From the NCBI RefSeq assembly GCF_027484365.1, contig NZ_JAIXTC010000017.1, positions 124,001 to 188,000 on the forward strand: a stretch of 64,000 nt of DNA. The letters are read 5' to 3'. The notes under the pieces were generated by a model. It was not told where the DNA came from and did no database searches. It was given only the letters and a program-made list of their open reading frames with translations. Shown one piece after another: positions 35,189-47,416 of the stretch (positions within the stretch are counted from its first letter, which is position 1; each line of letters begins with the position of its first letter). The translations under genes were made by a program, and so were the position numbers. The DNA is from Brevundimonas sp. (GTDB lineage Bacteria; Pseudomonadota; Alphaproteobacteria; Caulobacterales; Caulobacteraceae).

Positions 35189-35998
35189 CTAGGGCATAAC
35201 CGGAATAGTCGGGACGCGGCTGGCCACGATCCGGCCGCCCGTGTCGTCCCGCTGGATCGACCAGAGCAACCGGCTGTCGCCCGCGTCCCAGTCGATGGCC
35301 TGACCTTCTGTCGGCATGGCGACCGTGGCGACATGTCGGAGCGTCGATCCGCCCTGCGGCAGGGCCATGACATAGACCTCGGGCCTGTCGTGGCCGCTGA
35401 CATAGAGCAGGCCGTCCGGGTTCCAGGCGGCGCCCGAGACGCTCATCGGCGCGATCCGGTCCAGCACGGTCTGGGGGAACAGCCAGGCCTCCTGCCGCTG
35501 GAAATTCTCATCCAGCCGCATCAGGACGGTCCAACGGTGATCGTGGCCGGGATTGCCGCCCCGGTCGTCATAGTTGGCGAAGACCGCCCACCAGGACCCG
35601 TCGTGCCGGTCCAGCACGGTCAGCGACCCGCCCATATCCGGCCCCAGGGAGACAGTGCGCCGGTAGGTCAGGGTTGCGGCATCGAACACCTCGACCGAGC
35701 TGGACATCGGCGTCGCGGAATAGTTGGAGGCGGCGCAGACGAGGTCGGCGTCCACCCGGGCGCAGCTGTTGATATGCGGGAAAAGCGCCGGGTCGCCCTG
35801 CCATACGGCGGTCCGTTCGCCCGTCGCCAGGGCGTATCGGGCGATGGTGTTGTTGTCGACGGCATAGACGGAGGCGGCGTCGGCGGCGACGCCCTGGTCC
35901 GCCTCCGGCGCGGCGATCCGCCGGGTCTCAACCGCCGTCAGGGCCGGCGCGGGGCCGGTCGCCTGGAGCAAAAGGGCGAGACCGACGGCGATCACCAT
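35189..35998 (-). CDS. Exported propeller-like protein coupled to TonB receptor
   Basis: The 269-aa protein has an N-terminal signal (MVIAVGLALLLQATG) and repeated beta-strand units with NTIARYALATGERTAVWQGD, VEVFDAATLTYRRTVSL and LLYVSGHDRPEVYVMALPQ, like blades of a beta propeller. It could bind or process the ligand of the receptor next to it. Its ATG overlaps the receptor stop (ATGGTGA, seven bases), so translation is coupled. No catalytic motif is recognised; phytase- or SGL-type propellers were considered but their signature residues are not evident. Confidence 0.68.
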   Translation of the reverse strand: MVIAVGLALLLQATGPAPALTAVETRRIAAPEADQGVAADAASVYAVDNNTIARYALATGERTAVWQGDPALFPHINSCARVDADLVCAASNYSATPMSSSVEVFDAATLTYRRTVSLGPDMGGSLTVLDRHDGSWWAVFANYDDRGGNPGHDHRWTVLMRLDENFQRQEAWLFPQTVLDRIAPMSVSGAAWNPDGLLYVSGHDRPEVYVMALPQGGSTLRHVATVAMPTEGQAIDWDAGDSRLLWSIQRDDTGGRIVASRVPTIPVMP

Positions 35999-38571
35999 TT
36001 GACCGTCAGGCCCGCATTGAACACCCGGCCGTAGCGCTCGTTCTGGGTGATCCAGTCCTCGTGGCCGCCCTGATACTGGCGTGTCGGTTCGTCGGTCAGG
36101 TTCTGGGCCTCGAGGAAGACCGAGGCGTTGTCGGTGACGGCGAAGGTGGCCTTGGCGTCGAGCCGGCGGAGTTCGTCGTTGTACTGATCCGTCGTCGTGT
36201 CCGCACCGAGCGCCAGCAGGGCCGATCCGGTGCTGTGGTAGGCGATGGAGGCCTCCACCGGTCCGTACTCGTAGAAGATCTGGACGCCGTAAAGCGTGTC
36301 CGACTGTTCGGGGAAGCTGACGCCCGACCGGCCCGGCAGGTCCAGACTGCCGTCGATCAGCGTCAGATTGGCATCGACCCCCAGACCCGACCACAGGCCC
36401 GGCAGGAAGTCGAACTGCTGGCGCCAGGCCAGTTCCAGGCCGTACAGATCCGCCGCATCGGCATTCTCCTTCTGGCTGAAGGTCAGGGTGCGATAGTTGC
36501 GGCCGCCGAAGGCGAGGTTGGTCCGGGTCTCGCTGCGGGTATAGATCGGATTGTCGATCGACTTGCTGAAAACGCCAGCCGACAGCAGGCCACCGGGTGC
36601 GAAATACCATTCGACCGAGGCATCGAAGGCGTCGGCACGATAGGGTTCCAGCTGGGCGTTGCCCATGGACAGCGTGCCGTCAAAGGTGCCGTTGCCGTTG
36701 TCGACGAAGGTGTTCGTGCCGCCGGGGCTGAGGTCCAGATAGTTGGGACGACCCAGGCTACGGCTGTAGGCCAGACGCACGACCACGTCCTCGCCCGGTT
36801 CCCAGCGCGCGATCAGGCTGGGCAGCCAGTCGGTGTAGCTCTCCGATTCCGACGCCGGGACCACGCTGGTTCCGTTCACCAGCCGGAAACCCGTGATGTC
36901 GAGCTCGGTCTGTTCGACCCGAAGGCCCGGGCTGAAGGTCCAGCGGCCGAGCGTCAGGTCGGCGGTCGCATAGGCGGCGGCGACATCCTCGCCCACGTCG
37001 GTGTCGGCGAGCGTCGCATTGGCCAGGGTGGTGGCTGTGTCACGGACGAACAGCGGCCCGTTCAGGTTGGTCCGGGTGTAGGCGATCAGACCGGAAGCCG
37101 AGAGGGTGGGGTTGATCGTATAGGGGCGGCCGTCGCGAGGCTCGATCGTCACAGCCGGGCCGACCAGGGAGGGGTCGACGGACAGGACAAACCGGGTCGC
37201 CGCCGTCGCGCCCCGGGTCCAGACATTGTTGTCGGCATCAAACGACTTGTCCGTCGACCGGTATTTCAGGCCGAAGGCGATCCCGGCCCCGTCGAACAGA
37301 TTCAGCGGCCGGCGGGCGTCGAACCGGGCCGAGATAATGTCCTCATCGCCGTTCTCGTCCTGTTCGGCATACTGGCGAAAACCGAGAGCCGCTGCGGTGA
37401 TCGGAACGCGCGGCGCGGCGGTGAACAGTTCATCGGTGAAGTCGAAATCGACGGTGCCGGGCGAGGCCCGGAACTGCCACAGCTGGTTGGGCTCAATCAC
37501 CTCGTTGTGGGCGCCGGCGATGCCGTAGTCCAGCGTCCAGTCCTGGAGCTCGGTTCGCCCCCCGGCCTGGACCGACAGGACCGACTTCTCCTTGTATTCA
37601 AGACGCAGGTCCTGGCGGATTTCGGTGGCGCCCGTCGTGGTGCCGGTCCGGCCGTCCGGGTTCAGCCGCAGGGCACCCGAGGTCCGCAAGGCAGGAGTGG
37701 CGAAGTCGAGGCGGTAGCGCTGGCGATACTCATCTTCGGTAAAGCGGCTGTAGAGGGCGCGAAGGAACAGGGAGGTCGACCCGGCCGGAGGCCAGTCCAG
37801 CGAGGCGATAGCCCCGATCCGTTCGCGCTTCAGGCGATAGTCGGTGAACTTGATGTTGATCGGCAGGGCGCCCCGCGCCGCGCCCGCGAAGGGCGTCCAG
37901 TCGTCGGGATAGAGGCCTGCGCTGGCGAACTCGCGATCCGAATAGCTCGCGCCGAGCATGACGCCGAAGTCGCCGAACCGACCGCCCAGGCTGATGTCGC
38001 CCCGGATCGGCGATTCCTCGTTCAGCGTCTGGTAGCCCGCCTGGGCCGAGGCCTGGAAGAATCGATCGCCTCGGAAGTCGAAGGCCGTCTGGGACACCAG
38101 ATTGACGTTGCCGCCGATGCCCTGCCCGTCCTGACCGGCGGTCTTGACCTTGGCCACCTCAACCCGGTTCAGAAGCTGACCCGAGACGATGTCCAGAGGC
38201 AGGCGGCGGGTGTTGCCGTCCGGATTGCCGATCTCGAACCCGTTGATGGTGTAGTTGTTGAGGTCCGACGGCACGCCGCGAACGGAGACGTAGCGGCCCT
38301 CGCCCTGGTCGTACTGAACGCCGACGCCGGGCAGGCGCTCGATCACCTCGGCGACGTTGCGGTCAGGAAGATTCCCGATCTCGTCGGCGGCGGCGACGCT
38401 GGTCAGGCCGGTGGCGGCGCGTTGCAGGTCGATGGCGCGCTGCTGCGTCGCCCTCTGGCCGGTGACCACCACCTCCTCGACCGTCGTGGCCTCGGACTGT
38501 TGCCCGGCCAGAACGGGCGTGGAAACGAAAAGCGCCAGACCGGACACGCCGGCCGACAGAACAGTGCGCAT
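35992..38571 (-). CDS. TonB-dependent receptor, Caulobacter/Xanthomonas type
   Basis: The 859-aa protein is a full TonB-dependent receptor. It has a signal peptide (MRTVLSAGVSGLALFVSTPV, cut near LAG), then a TonB box (VEEVVVTGQ), a plug domain (about 45-165; DRNVAEVIERLPGVGVQ, RGVPSDLNNYTINGFE) and a 22-strand barrel ending in NAGLTVKW with a terminal aromatic. This group takes up large ligands such as saccharides or chelates; substrate cannot be read. The co-translated propeller gene suggests a shared substrate. No inner-membrane transporter is near. The region upstream of its start to gyrB (188 bases) shows no gene. Confidence 0.95.
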   Translation of the reverse strand: MRTVLSAGVSGLALFVSTPVLAGQQSEATTVEEVVVTGQRATQQRAIDLQRAATGLTSVAAADEIGNLPDRNVAEVIERLPGVGVQYDQGEGRYVSVRGVPSDLNNYTINGFEIGNPDGNTRRLPLDIVSGQLLNRVEVAKVKTAGQDGQGIGGNVNLVSQTAFDFRGDRFFQASAQAGYQTLNEESPIRGDISLGGRFGDFGVMLGASYSDREFASAGLYPDDWTPFAGAARGALPINIKFTDYRLKRERIGAIASLDWPPAGSTSLFLRALYSRFTEDEYRQRYRLDFATPALRTSGALRLNPDGRTGTTTGATEIRQDLRLEYKEKSVLSVQAGGRTELQDWTLDYGIAGAHNEVIEPNQLWQFRASPGTVDFDFTDELFTAAPRVPITAAALGFRQYAEQDENGDEDIISARFDARRPLNLFDGAGIAFGLKYRSTDKSFDADNNVWTRGATAATRFVLSVDPSLVGPAVTIEPRDGRPYTINPTLSASGLIAYTRTNLNGPLFVRDTATTLANATLADTDVGEDVAAAYATADLTLGRWTFSPGLRVEQTELDITGFRLVNGTSVVPASESESYTDWLPSLIARWEPGEDVVVRLAYSRSLGRPNYLDLSPGGTNTFVDNGNGTFDGTLSMGNAQLEPYRADAFDASVEWYFAPGGLLSAGVFSKSIDNPIYTRSETRTNLAFGGRNYRTLTFSQKENADAADLYGLELAWRQQFDFLPGLWSGLGVDANLTLIDGSLDLPGRSGVSFPEQSDTLYGVQIFYEYGPVEASIAYHSTGSALLALGADTTTDQYNDELRRLDAKATFAVTDNASVFLEAQNLTDEPTRQYQGGHEDWITQNERYGRVFNAGLTVKW

Positions 38572-38759
38572 GAGAACATCCCCCGATGATGAGGGGCTGC
38601 TAGGCCGATGCCGCGTCGGCCTCGCGACGAAACCGTGAACAGGCGATCAGGATTCCGCAACCGGTGGATGACCGGATGTCAGGACCCGGACGGCGCGTCC
38701 GCCATCACAGACCCGGTCGAGCGGTCGGCCGGTCGGGGCGGCTCCCGTGCACGTCGCCG

Positions 38760-41207
<2,448 letters not shown>

Positions 41208-41540
41208 TCATTCGTCCGGAGACGCGGGCGTCGCGGACCGCGCCATGCGCCGTCCAGCCCGCAAAGAAATGTCAGTGGCCGCACAACCGATTCAGGCCGT
41301 GCGAATGCGGGGTTTATATAGGAATTCGCAGGCGAAAAGCGAGCAATGAGGACGTCTTGCCACCTTGTCCCGCGACGCGTCGGACCCAATATCTGGCGTT
41401 CACCCATCGAAAGACACCCCAGCCCTGTCCGGAGCCTGATCGGCTGAGGGGGAATCGCTTCGTGATTCCATCGATGCCGTGAATCAGCCTCCGGAATCGT
41501 CCGACGGCATGACGCCCTCGGTCACGCCCGAGGAGCGCCG
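41208..41540. promoter_or_regulatory. Divergent intergenic region between gyrB and antiporter
   Basis: A 333-base gap carries the divergent start regions of gyrB (minus) and the antiporter (plus). I see a TATATA-containing AT island at 41312-41325, a plausible -10 for gyrB, and a GAGGAG ribosome binding site just before the antiporter. No gene, tRNA or repeat is supported in it. Confidence 0.35.
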
Positions 41541-42764
41541 ATGCCGCATGCCGACAGCCTGATTTCCACCCTCGTAGGGGCCTTCGTTCTGGCCTTCGTG
41601 TTCGGAATGCTGGCCAACCGGCTGAAGCTATCGCCCCTCGTGGGCTATCTGGTGGCGGGCATCGCGGTCGGTCCTCACACGGCCGGGTTCGTCGCCGACA
41701 CCATGCTCGCGCCCCAGCTGGCGGAGATCGGCGTCATCCTCCTGATGTTCGGCGTCGGCCTGCATTTCTCGCCTGCCGATCTGATGAAGGTGCGCAAGGT
41801 CGCCATACCCGGTGCCCTCGTACAGATTGTCTCGGCCACGGCGCTGGGCTGGCTGCTGGGCCGGTTCGCCATGGGCATGTCGAACATGGAAGGCCTGCTG
41901 ATGGGGTTCGCCCTTTCGGTCGCCTCCACGGTCGTCCTGATGCGGGCGCTGGAAGAGCGTCGGCAGAACAAGGGCGAGGTCGGACGTATCGCCGTGGGTT
42001 GGCTGATCGTCGAGGACCTGGTCATCGTCATCGCCCTGGTCATGCTGCCCATGATCATTCTCACCGAGGGCGAGACCTTCAAGGCGGCCGATCTGGCGCT
42101 CAGCATCGGCTGGACCCTGCTGAAGGTGATCCTGTTCGTCGTCGCCATGCTGTTCGTCGGCGGCAAGGTCCTGCCCTGGATCCTGGTGCGGATTGCCCAC
42201 ACCCGGTCGCGCGAGCTGTTCACCCTCGGCGTTCTGGCCATCGCCCTGGGCATCGCCTGGATCGCCTATCAGCTGTTCCATTCGTTCGCGCTCGGCGCCT
42301 TCCTCGCCGGGCTGGTGCTCAACGGCACGCCTCTGGGCCACAATGCGGCGGAGCGATCGCTGCCGTTGCGCGACGCCTTCGCGGTGCTGTTCTTCGTGTC
42401 GGTCGGCATGTTGTTCGACCCGATGATCCTCGTCGAACGCCCCCTGTCGGTTCTCGGCGTGCTGGGTATCGTCATCGTCGGGAAGACCATTGCGGCTCTG
42501 GCCATCACCCACATGTTCGGCCTCGACCGCGCCTCAGGCCTGACCGTCGGCGCCAGCCTCGCACAGGTCGGGGAGTTTTCCTTCATCCTCGCCGCCCTCG
42601 GCGTCTCGCTGGGCGCCCTGCGACAGGAGACCCATGACCTGATCCTGGCCGGGGCCCTGCTGTCGATCTCGCTGAACCCGTTGGTCTTCGTCATCATGGA
42701 CCGGCTCGGCGGCAAGCCGCCGAACCCGCGCAAGGCAGGCGAGGCCAATCCGGCAACAGCCTAG
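41541..42764 (+). CDS. Cation/proton antiporter, KefB/YbaL-type membrane domain without RCK
   Basis: The 407-aa protein is the CPA2-type antiporter domain with about 12-13 membrane helices. Typical marks are [56 protein letters not shown] and [15 protein letters not shown]. The full YbaL/KefC family has a TrkA-N/RCK nucleotide-binding domain after the membrane part (about 150 more residues); here the protein ends after the last helix with a short Pro/Asn tail. It probably exchanges K+ or Na+ for H+. Its stop overlaps that of recF in the four bases CTAG. Confidence 0.9.
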   Translation: MPHADSLISTLVGAFVLAFVFGMLANRLKLSPLVGYLVAGIAVGPHTAGFVADTMLAPQLAEIGVILLMFGVGLHFSPADLMKVRKVAIPGALVQIVSATALGWLLGRFAMGMSNMEGLLMGFALSVASTVVLMRALEERRQNKGEVGRIAVGWLIVEDLVIVIALVMLPMIILTEGETFKAADLALSIGWTLLKVILFVVAMLFVGGKVLPWILVRIAHTRSRELFTLGVLAIALGIAWIAYQLFHSFALGAFLAGLVLNGTPLGHNAAERSLPLRDAFAVLFFVSVGMLFDPMILVERPLSVLGVLGIVIVGKTIAALAITHMFGLDRASGLTVGASLAQVGEFSFILAALGVSLGALRQETHDLILAGALLSISLNPLVFVIMDRLGGKPPNPRKAGEANPATA

Positions 42765-43930
42765 CCCGGCGTCAGCGCCCCGCCCTCGACCCGGACGAAG
42801 GTCGCCCGGCCGATCAGAGGCTCGAACAGCGCCGCCTCCGTCCCGGTCATGAAGGCCTGCAGTCCCAGGGCCGTGATCTCGTCGAACAGGGCCGCGCGAC
42901 GACCGGCGTCGAGATGCGCGGGCGCCTCGTCCAGCAGCAGGATCGGCTCGGCTCCGCCGCCCGACAGCCGCCCGACCTGGGCCAGGATCAGATTCAGGGC
43001 CAGGGCCTTCTGTTCGCCGGACGACCCTTCCGCCGCCGGCCGGTTCTTCTCGCGATGCAGGGCGGTCAGATCGGCCCGATGTGGCCCGAACAGGGACCGG
43101 CCCGCCGCCCCGTCGCGGTTTCTTGCCCGCGCCATCCCCTCGCGGATCGCGCCCGCCAAAGCCTCTTCATCGGCGCCGTCCTCGGCCAGCCGCTCGGTCT
43201 CCCCGACGAGGGCCAGATCCGCCTGCGGAAAGGGGCGTGCAGAGCGCGAATCAATGGCCGCCTGCAGAACGGTCAGGGCCTTCGCCCGCGCCGTCGCCGC
43301 CCGCGCCCCGGTCTCGGCCAGGCGCGCCTCCAGCGCATCGAGCCACAGGGGATCGGCCTCCCTCCCCTCGGCGCCGTCGATCAGCAGCCGTAACCGCTCG
43401 CGGAGCGCCTTTTCGTATCCGGCGACCGCCGCCGCATGGCCGGGGTCGGCCGCGAAGACCAGCCGGTCGAAGAACTTCAGCCGCTCGGCCCGGGCATCCG
43501 AGAACAGGCGGTCCTGTTCCGGCGTCGCCCAGACGGGGCGCAGATAGTCGAGCAGCCGCCCCGGCTGGGCCGTCTCGCCGTCGATCCGCACCATCCGCCG
43601 CCCGGCCCCGGCGACCTGAACCCCGGTCCCCAGCCGGATCTCGTCGCCATCGGTCCCGTCCAGCGTCAGGGCCACGGCCCAGGCCCGCCCGCCGGCCTCG
43701 CCCGGCTCGCGGCGTCCCATCTCCTGTGCCGTCGCGCCGCGCAGGCCCTTGCCGGGCGTGAACAGGCTCAGCGCCTCGAGCAGATTGGTCTTCCCCGCCC
43801 CGTTCGGCCCATGCAGCACCACGGCCCCCGCACCAAGCGGCACGGCGGCGGTGGCGTAGGACCGGAAGTCGGTAAGGGTCAGCGAGCGGATCAAGCCGCC
43901 GACATAGCAGGCGGCCCGCCCCGGCCGCAT
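42761..43930 (-). CDS. recF: RecF, DNA replication/repair ATPase
   Basis: The 389-aa SMC-like protein has Walker A in [15 protein letters not shown], the signature in [18 protein letters not shown], and Walker B in [13 protein letters not shown], with [10 protein letters not shown] at its start. It helps load RecA at gaps through RecO/R. The start at 43930 ([16 protein letters not shown]) is supported by GGAA six bases before; a longer frame reaches 43975. In many bacteria recF follows dnaN in one operon; here a plus-strand gene separates them by more than 1 kb, so recF must have its own promoter. The C-terminal stop is shared with the antiporter (CTAG). Confidence 0.95.
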   Translation of the reverse strand: MRPGRAACYVGGLIRSLTLTDFRSYATAAVPLGAGAVVLHGPNGAGKTNLLEALSLFTPGKGLRGATAQEMGRREPGEAGGRAWAVALTLDGTDGDEIRLGTGVQVAGAGRRMVRIDGETAQPGRLLDYLRPVWATPEQDRLFSDARAERLKFFDRLVFAADPGHAAAVAGYEKALRERLRLLIDGAEGREADPLWLDALEARLAETGARAATARAKALTVLQAAIDSRSARPFPQADLALVGETERLAEDGADEEALAGAIREGMARARNRDGAAGRSLFGPHRADLTALHREKNRPAAEGSSGEQKALALNLILAQVGRLSGGGAEPILLLDEAPAHLDAGRRAALFDEITALGLQAFMTGTEAALFEPLIGRATFVRVEGGALTPG

Positions 43931-44016
43931 CAGATTCCGTATGGCTACGCCGGACAGTCGCCGGATTACGGTCACATTTGACCGACCGTGGGACGGGTCG
44001 CGTCGGGACGCGTGTC

Positions 44017-45114
44017 ATGAACAAGCTTCTGATCATCGGAGCGGCGATGGTCGCCATGGCCGGCGTCGGCGCCGTCATGGCCCGTGAGGCCGCGAACGCT
44101 GCACGCCGGCCCCAGGGCCTTGAGGCCTGTATGAGCGCCCGCGCCCGCACCGGTCTGCGCGACGCCCTTCTGACGCGGATCGCCGCGCGGGGCGGAGAAA
44201 TCGACGCCGGCTACGCCATGTCGCTGGACACGCCCCGGCTGGAATCGATCGACTACACAGCCGAACGCACCGTCTGCGGCGGCGTCGCCCGCCTGTCCGT
44301 GCCCGAGCATCGCCGCGCCGCCCTCGACGGGGTCTCCGAGCTTTCCGACCCCGTCCGCTACATGATCGAGCCGTCGGCAGACGGGCGCGGGACGGTGGTG
44401 GCCCTGGTCGGCGGCGGCGACACCATCGCCGGCTGGCTGGGCGGGCCTCCGCCACCGCCTGCCCCGCCCGTCCTGCTCCAGGCGGACTATGGTCCCGCCC
44501 AGCCTGCGGTCGACGAGGCCACGCCCGAGGTCGGACCACCCCCCGCGCCCCAGCCCGCCGTCGTCCGAACGCCGGCTCCAGTCCCGTCGCCCCCGGCCCG
44601 GCCGGTCGCACCGCGCCAGGTCGTGGCCCAGCCCGCGCCCCGCCCATCGCAGCCGGCTCCCAGGACCCAGCCGATCCGTGTCGTCTCGAGTTCGCCCCCC
44701 GCAACTGTCCTCAGCCCGGCGCGTCCCGCCCCGCCTGCTGCTCCGCATCGGACGCCGTCCATAGCCACGGCCAGCCTCAACAGCCGTCCGGCCTCGACGA
44801 ACCCGGTCCCGGCTCCAGGGGTGCGCGATCCAGCCCCCTCCGTCGGTGCGGTCCGCGCCACGGCCCGTCCGAGTTTCGACTGCCGTCAGGCCAGGAACAG
44901 CGCCGAGCGCTCGATCTGCAGCGATCCCGGCCTGGCCGATCTCGATGTCCAGATGGCGCGTCGCTACGCCCGGATGCAGAACAATATCGACGGTCGCCCG
45001 GCCGAGATCCTGCGCGACGAGCAGCGTGCCTGGCTCCGTCGCCGCGACGCCTGCACGACCAGCGCCTGTATCAGAGCCCTGTACGAGACCCGCGCGGCCA
45101 CGATGGGCCGCTGA
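44017..45114 (+). CDS. Exported protein with Pro-rich linker and LprI-like C-terminal domain
   Basis: The 365-aa protein has a signal or anchor (MNKLLIIGAAMVAMAGVGAV). A helical and beta N-terminal region follows (about 25-150), then a linker very rich in Pro and Ala (about 150-295) and a C-terminal DUF1311/LprI-type domain (about 297-365). The last has SFDCRQARNSAERSICSDPG, RDEQRAWLRRRDAC and CIRALYETR. LprI-type domains inhibit lysozyme in some bacteria, so an envelope protective role is possible. It lies head to head with recF and tail to tail with dnaN, breaking the classic order. Start by MNKLL; a TTG frame upstream lacks a signal. Confidence 0.8.
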   Translation: MNKLLIIGAAMVAMAGVGAVMAREAANAARRPQGLEACMSARARTGLRDALLTRIAARGGEIDAGYAMSLDTPRLESIDYTAERTVCGGVARLSVPEHRRAALDGVSELSDPVRYMIEPSADGRGTVVALVGGGDTIAGWLGGPPPPPAPPVLLQADYGPAQPAVDEATPEVGPPPAPQPAVVRTPAPVPSPPARPVAPRQVVAQPAPRPSQPAPRTQPIRVVSSSPPATVLSPARPAPPAAPHRTPSIATASLNSRPASTNPVPAPGVRDPAPSVGAVRATARPSFDCRQARNSAERSICSDPGLADLDVQMARRYARMQNNIDGRPAEILRDEQRAWLRRRDACTTSACIRALYETRAATMGR

Positions 45115-45118
45115 GGGA

Positions 45119-46237
45119 TCAGACCCGCAGCGGCATCAGCACATACTGGACGCCCGGGTCGCCCGGATCGAGCACCAACGTCGGTGACGCGGGGTCGGCG
45201 AACATGAAGGTCGCGTTCTCGCCGGTGATCTGGCCGGCGACGTCGAGCAGGTAGCGGGCGTTGAAGCCGATCTCGAACGGGGCTTCGGAATAGCCGATCT
45301 CGACCTCTTCCACGCCCTGGCCGGCCTCCATGTTGCGGACGGTCAGGGTGACGCGGTCCAGCTCGAAGGCCAGTTTCACCGAGCGGCTCTTCTCGGCCGA
45401 GATGGTGGCGACGCGGTCGACGGCCGAGGCGAAGACGGCGTTGTCGATATCGGCCTGTTTGTCGTTCCCCTTCGGGATGACCCGCATGTAGTCGGGGAAG
45501 GCTCCGTCGATGACCTTGGAGGTCAGGGAGGCCTGGCCGAATTCGAAGCGGATCTTCTGAGGCGAGACCTGGATCTCGACCGGGCCGGAGCCGTCGTCCA
45601 GCAGGCGACGCACCTGGTCGATGGTCTTGCGGGGCACGATCACGCCCGGACCGCCCGCCGCGCCCTCCGGCGCCGGGGTCTCGGCGAGGGCCAGACGGTG
45701 GCCGTCGGTCGCTACGGCGCGCAGCAGCGGGATGCCCGCCTCGGCCACCGTGTGCAGATAGAGGCCGTTCAGATAGTAGCGCGTCTCTTCGGTCGAGACG
45801 GCGAAGCGGGTCTTGTCGATCAGACGCGCCAGATCTTCCTTCATCAGGGTGAAGCGGGCGCCCGAGTTCTCGGTCGACATGACCGGGAAGTCGCCGGCCG
45901 GCAGGACCGGCAGGTTGAATTTCGACCGGCCCGCCTGGACCGTCAGGCGGGGATCGTCGCCGTTGTAGATCAGGGCGACCTCGGCCCCGTCCGGCAGTTT
46001 GCGGACGATTTCGTACAGGGTGTGGGCCGGCGCGGTGATCTGGCCCTCGACCTGGACGGTCGCATCGGCCTCGTCGACCATCTCCATGTCGAGGTCGGTC
46101 GCGGCGAAGCTCAGTTTGTCGCGGCCCGCTGACAGCAGGACGTTGGACAGGATCGGAATGGTGTTCCGACGCTCGACCACGCTCTGAACATGGCCGAGGG
46201 CCTTCAGGAGCGCGGAACGTTCGATGGTCAGTTGCAT
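45119..46237 (-). CDS. dnaN: DNA polymerase III sliding clamp (beta subunit)
   Basis: The 372-aa protein begins MQLTIERSALLKALGHVQSV and has the three-domain clamp pattern, with VVERRNTIPILSNVLL in domain 1, DFPVMS and FAVSTEETRYYLNG in the middle, and the end VQYVLMPLRV. It forms the ring that holds replicative polymerase on DNA. It lies about 1.2 kb from recF on the same strand. The gap to fabI upstream (128 bases) holds its promoter. dnaA is not in the window. Confidence 0.98.
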   Translation of the reverse strand: MQLTIERSALLKALGHVQSVVERRNTIPILSNVLLSAGRDKLSFAATDLDMEMVDEADATVQVEGQITAPAHTLYEIVRKLPDGAEVALIYNGDDPRLTVQAGRSKFNLPVLPAGDFPVMSTENSGARFTLMKEDLARLIDKTRFAVSTEETRYYLNGLYLHTVAEAGIPLLRAVATDGHRLALAETPAPEGAAGGPGVIVPRKTIDQVRRLLDDGSGPVEIQVSPQKIRFEFGQASLTSKVIDGAFPDYMRVIPKGNDKQADIDNAVFASAVDRVATISAEKSRSVKLAFELDRVTLTVRNMEAGQGVEEVEIGYSEAPFEIGFNARYLLDVAGQITGENATFMFADPASPTLVLDPGDPGVQYVLMPLRV

Positions 46238-46365
46238 GTCGTCTCGGGGCCCGGGGCGCGGAGGAATCAGCCGTCGCCTAAACTTGCTTGGTTCCGGACA
46301 CTAAAGGAATGCTCGCCGCTAGCAACCGGGAGGTCAGGCTTCCTCGTCGCCAGGCCAAGAAGGCT

Positions 46366-47187
46366 TCAGCCTTCGTCTTCAGCGGCAAGCCCCATCATGT
46401 GGAAGCCCGCGTCGACGTGGATGACTTCGCCCGTGGTCGAGAAGCCGAGGTCCGAGCACAGCCACAGGGCGGCGCCGGCGACGCCTTCCATCGAGGTGTC
46501 TTCCTTCATCGCCGACAGGGCGCGGCCCTGGGCGATCATGCCCCGGCCGCCGGAGATCCCGGCGAGGCTCAGGGTGCGCATGGCCCCGGCCGAGATGGCG
46601 TTGACGCGGATGCCTCGCGGACCCAGGTCGCGGGCGATGTAGCGGGTCGCCGCCTCCAGCGCCGCCTTGGCCACGCCCATGGTGTTGTAGTTGGGAATGG
46701 CCCGCTCGGAACCGAGATAGGTCATGGTGATCATCGACCCGCCGTTCGGCATGATCTTCGACGCCCGCCGGGCCACGTCGACGAAGCTGAAGCAGGAGAT
46801 GTTCATGGCCAGCAGGAAACTGTCGCGGCTGGTGTTGTCGATGAACGACCCCTTGAGCTCGTCCTTGTTGGCGAAGGCGACGGAGTGGACGACGAAGTCG
46901 ATCGTGCCGAACTCGGCCTCCAGAGCCTCAAAGGCGGCGTCCATGGAGGCGTCGTCGGTGACGTCGGCCTGGATCAGCAGTTTCGCGCCGACGCTCTCGG
47001 CCAGAGGCCGGACGCGGCGTTCGAGCCCCTCGCCCATGTAGGTGAAGGCCAGTTCGGCGCCCTGGGCCGCCAGCTGGGAGGCGATGCCCCAGGCGATGGA
47101 GTTGGCGTTCGCGACCCCCATGATCAGGCCCTTCTTGCCCTTCATGAGTTCGCCTGCGGGCATGTTCCAGCTGGATTCACCGGCCAT
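46366..47187 (-). CDS. fabI: Enoyl-ACP reductase (NADH), FabI
   Basis: The 273-aa SDR enzyme reduces trans-2-enoyl-ACP in the last step of fatty acid elongation and is the target class of triclosan-type inhibitors. Marks are GVANANSIAWGIA (cofactor), Tyr157, Tyr167 and Lys174 (in TYLGS and YNTMGVAK), and VNAISAGAMRTLSL. The start at 47187 follows GGAG by 8 bases; this gives 14 extra residues before the usual MKGKKGLIMGV, so an internal start at 47145 is possible. It is downstream of fabA-fabB with a 229-base gap filled by the palindromic repeat, so it may be partly uncoupled from them. Confidence 0.97.
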   Translation of the reverse strand: MAGESSWNMPAGELMKGKKGLIMGVANANSIAWGIASQLAAQGAELAFTYMGEGLERRVRPLAESVGAKLLIQADVTDDASMDAAFEALEAEFGTIDFVVHSVAFANKDELKGSFIDNTSRDSFLLAMNISCFSFVDVARRASKIMPNGGSMITMTYLGSERAIPNYNTMGVAKAALEAATRYIARDLGPRGIRVNAISAGAMRTLSLAGISGGRGMIAQGRALSAMKEDTSMEGVAGAALWLCSDLGFSTTGEVIHVDAGFHMMGLAAEDEG

Positions 47188-47238
47188 GGAAAAGTCTCCT
47201 CTTTGGCCCGGGTTAGCAGCGGGGCCGATCCACGAGAA

Positions 47239-47410
47239 CCCTCTCCCAGCGGGAGAGGGCTTGAGCGCCTGAGAGCCGCAGGCGATCAGACTTGCGCGAA
47301 AGGGTGAGGGATTGTGCCCTCACCGGTTCACACCGAACCCCTCACCCTTTCGGCTGAAGGCGCATCGCTATCGCTCTGCGAGCCTCAAGCCCTCTCCCTC
47401 CGGGAGAGGG
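47239..47410. repeat. Composite palindromic repeat, copy 2
   Basis: A 172-base element nearly identical to that at 26276 in its outer hairpins (CCCTCTCCC...GGGAGAGGG), CTTGAG/CTCAAG arms and in GAAAGGGTGAGGG (47298-47310) with CCCTCACCCTTTC (47339-47351). The core between them (47311-47338) has GTGCCCTCACCGGTT at 47314-47328, which is the reverse complement of the core of copy 1, while flanks keep the same orientation. This copy sits between fabB and fabI, inside the fab gene group. Confidence 0.85.
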
Positions 47411-47416
47411 AAGAAA

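Noticed and set aside
36061..38589. An 842-codon plus-strand frame opposite the TonB receptor
   Set aside because: Antisense shadow of the receptor, with no signal peptide or family likeness.
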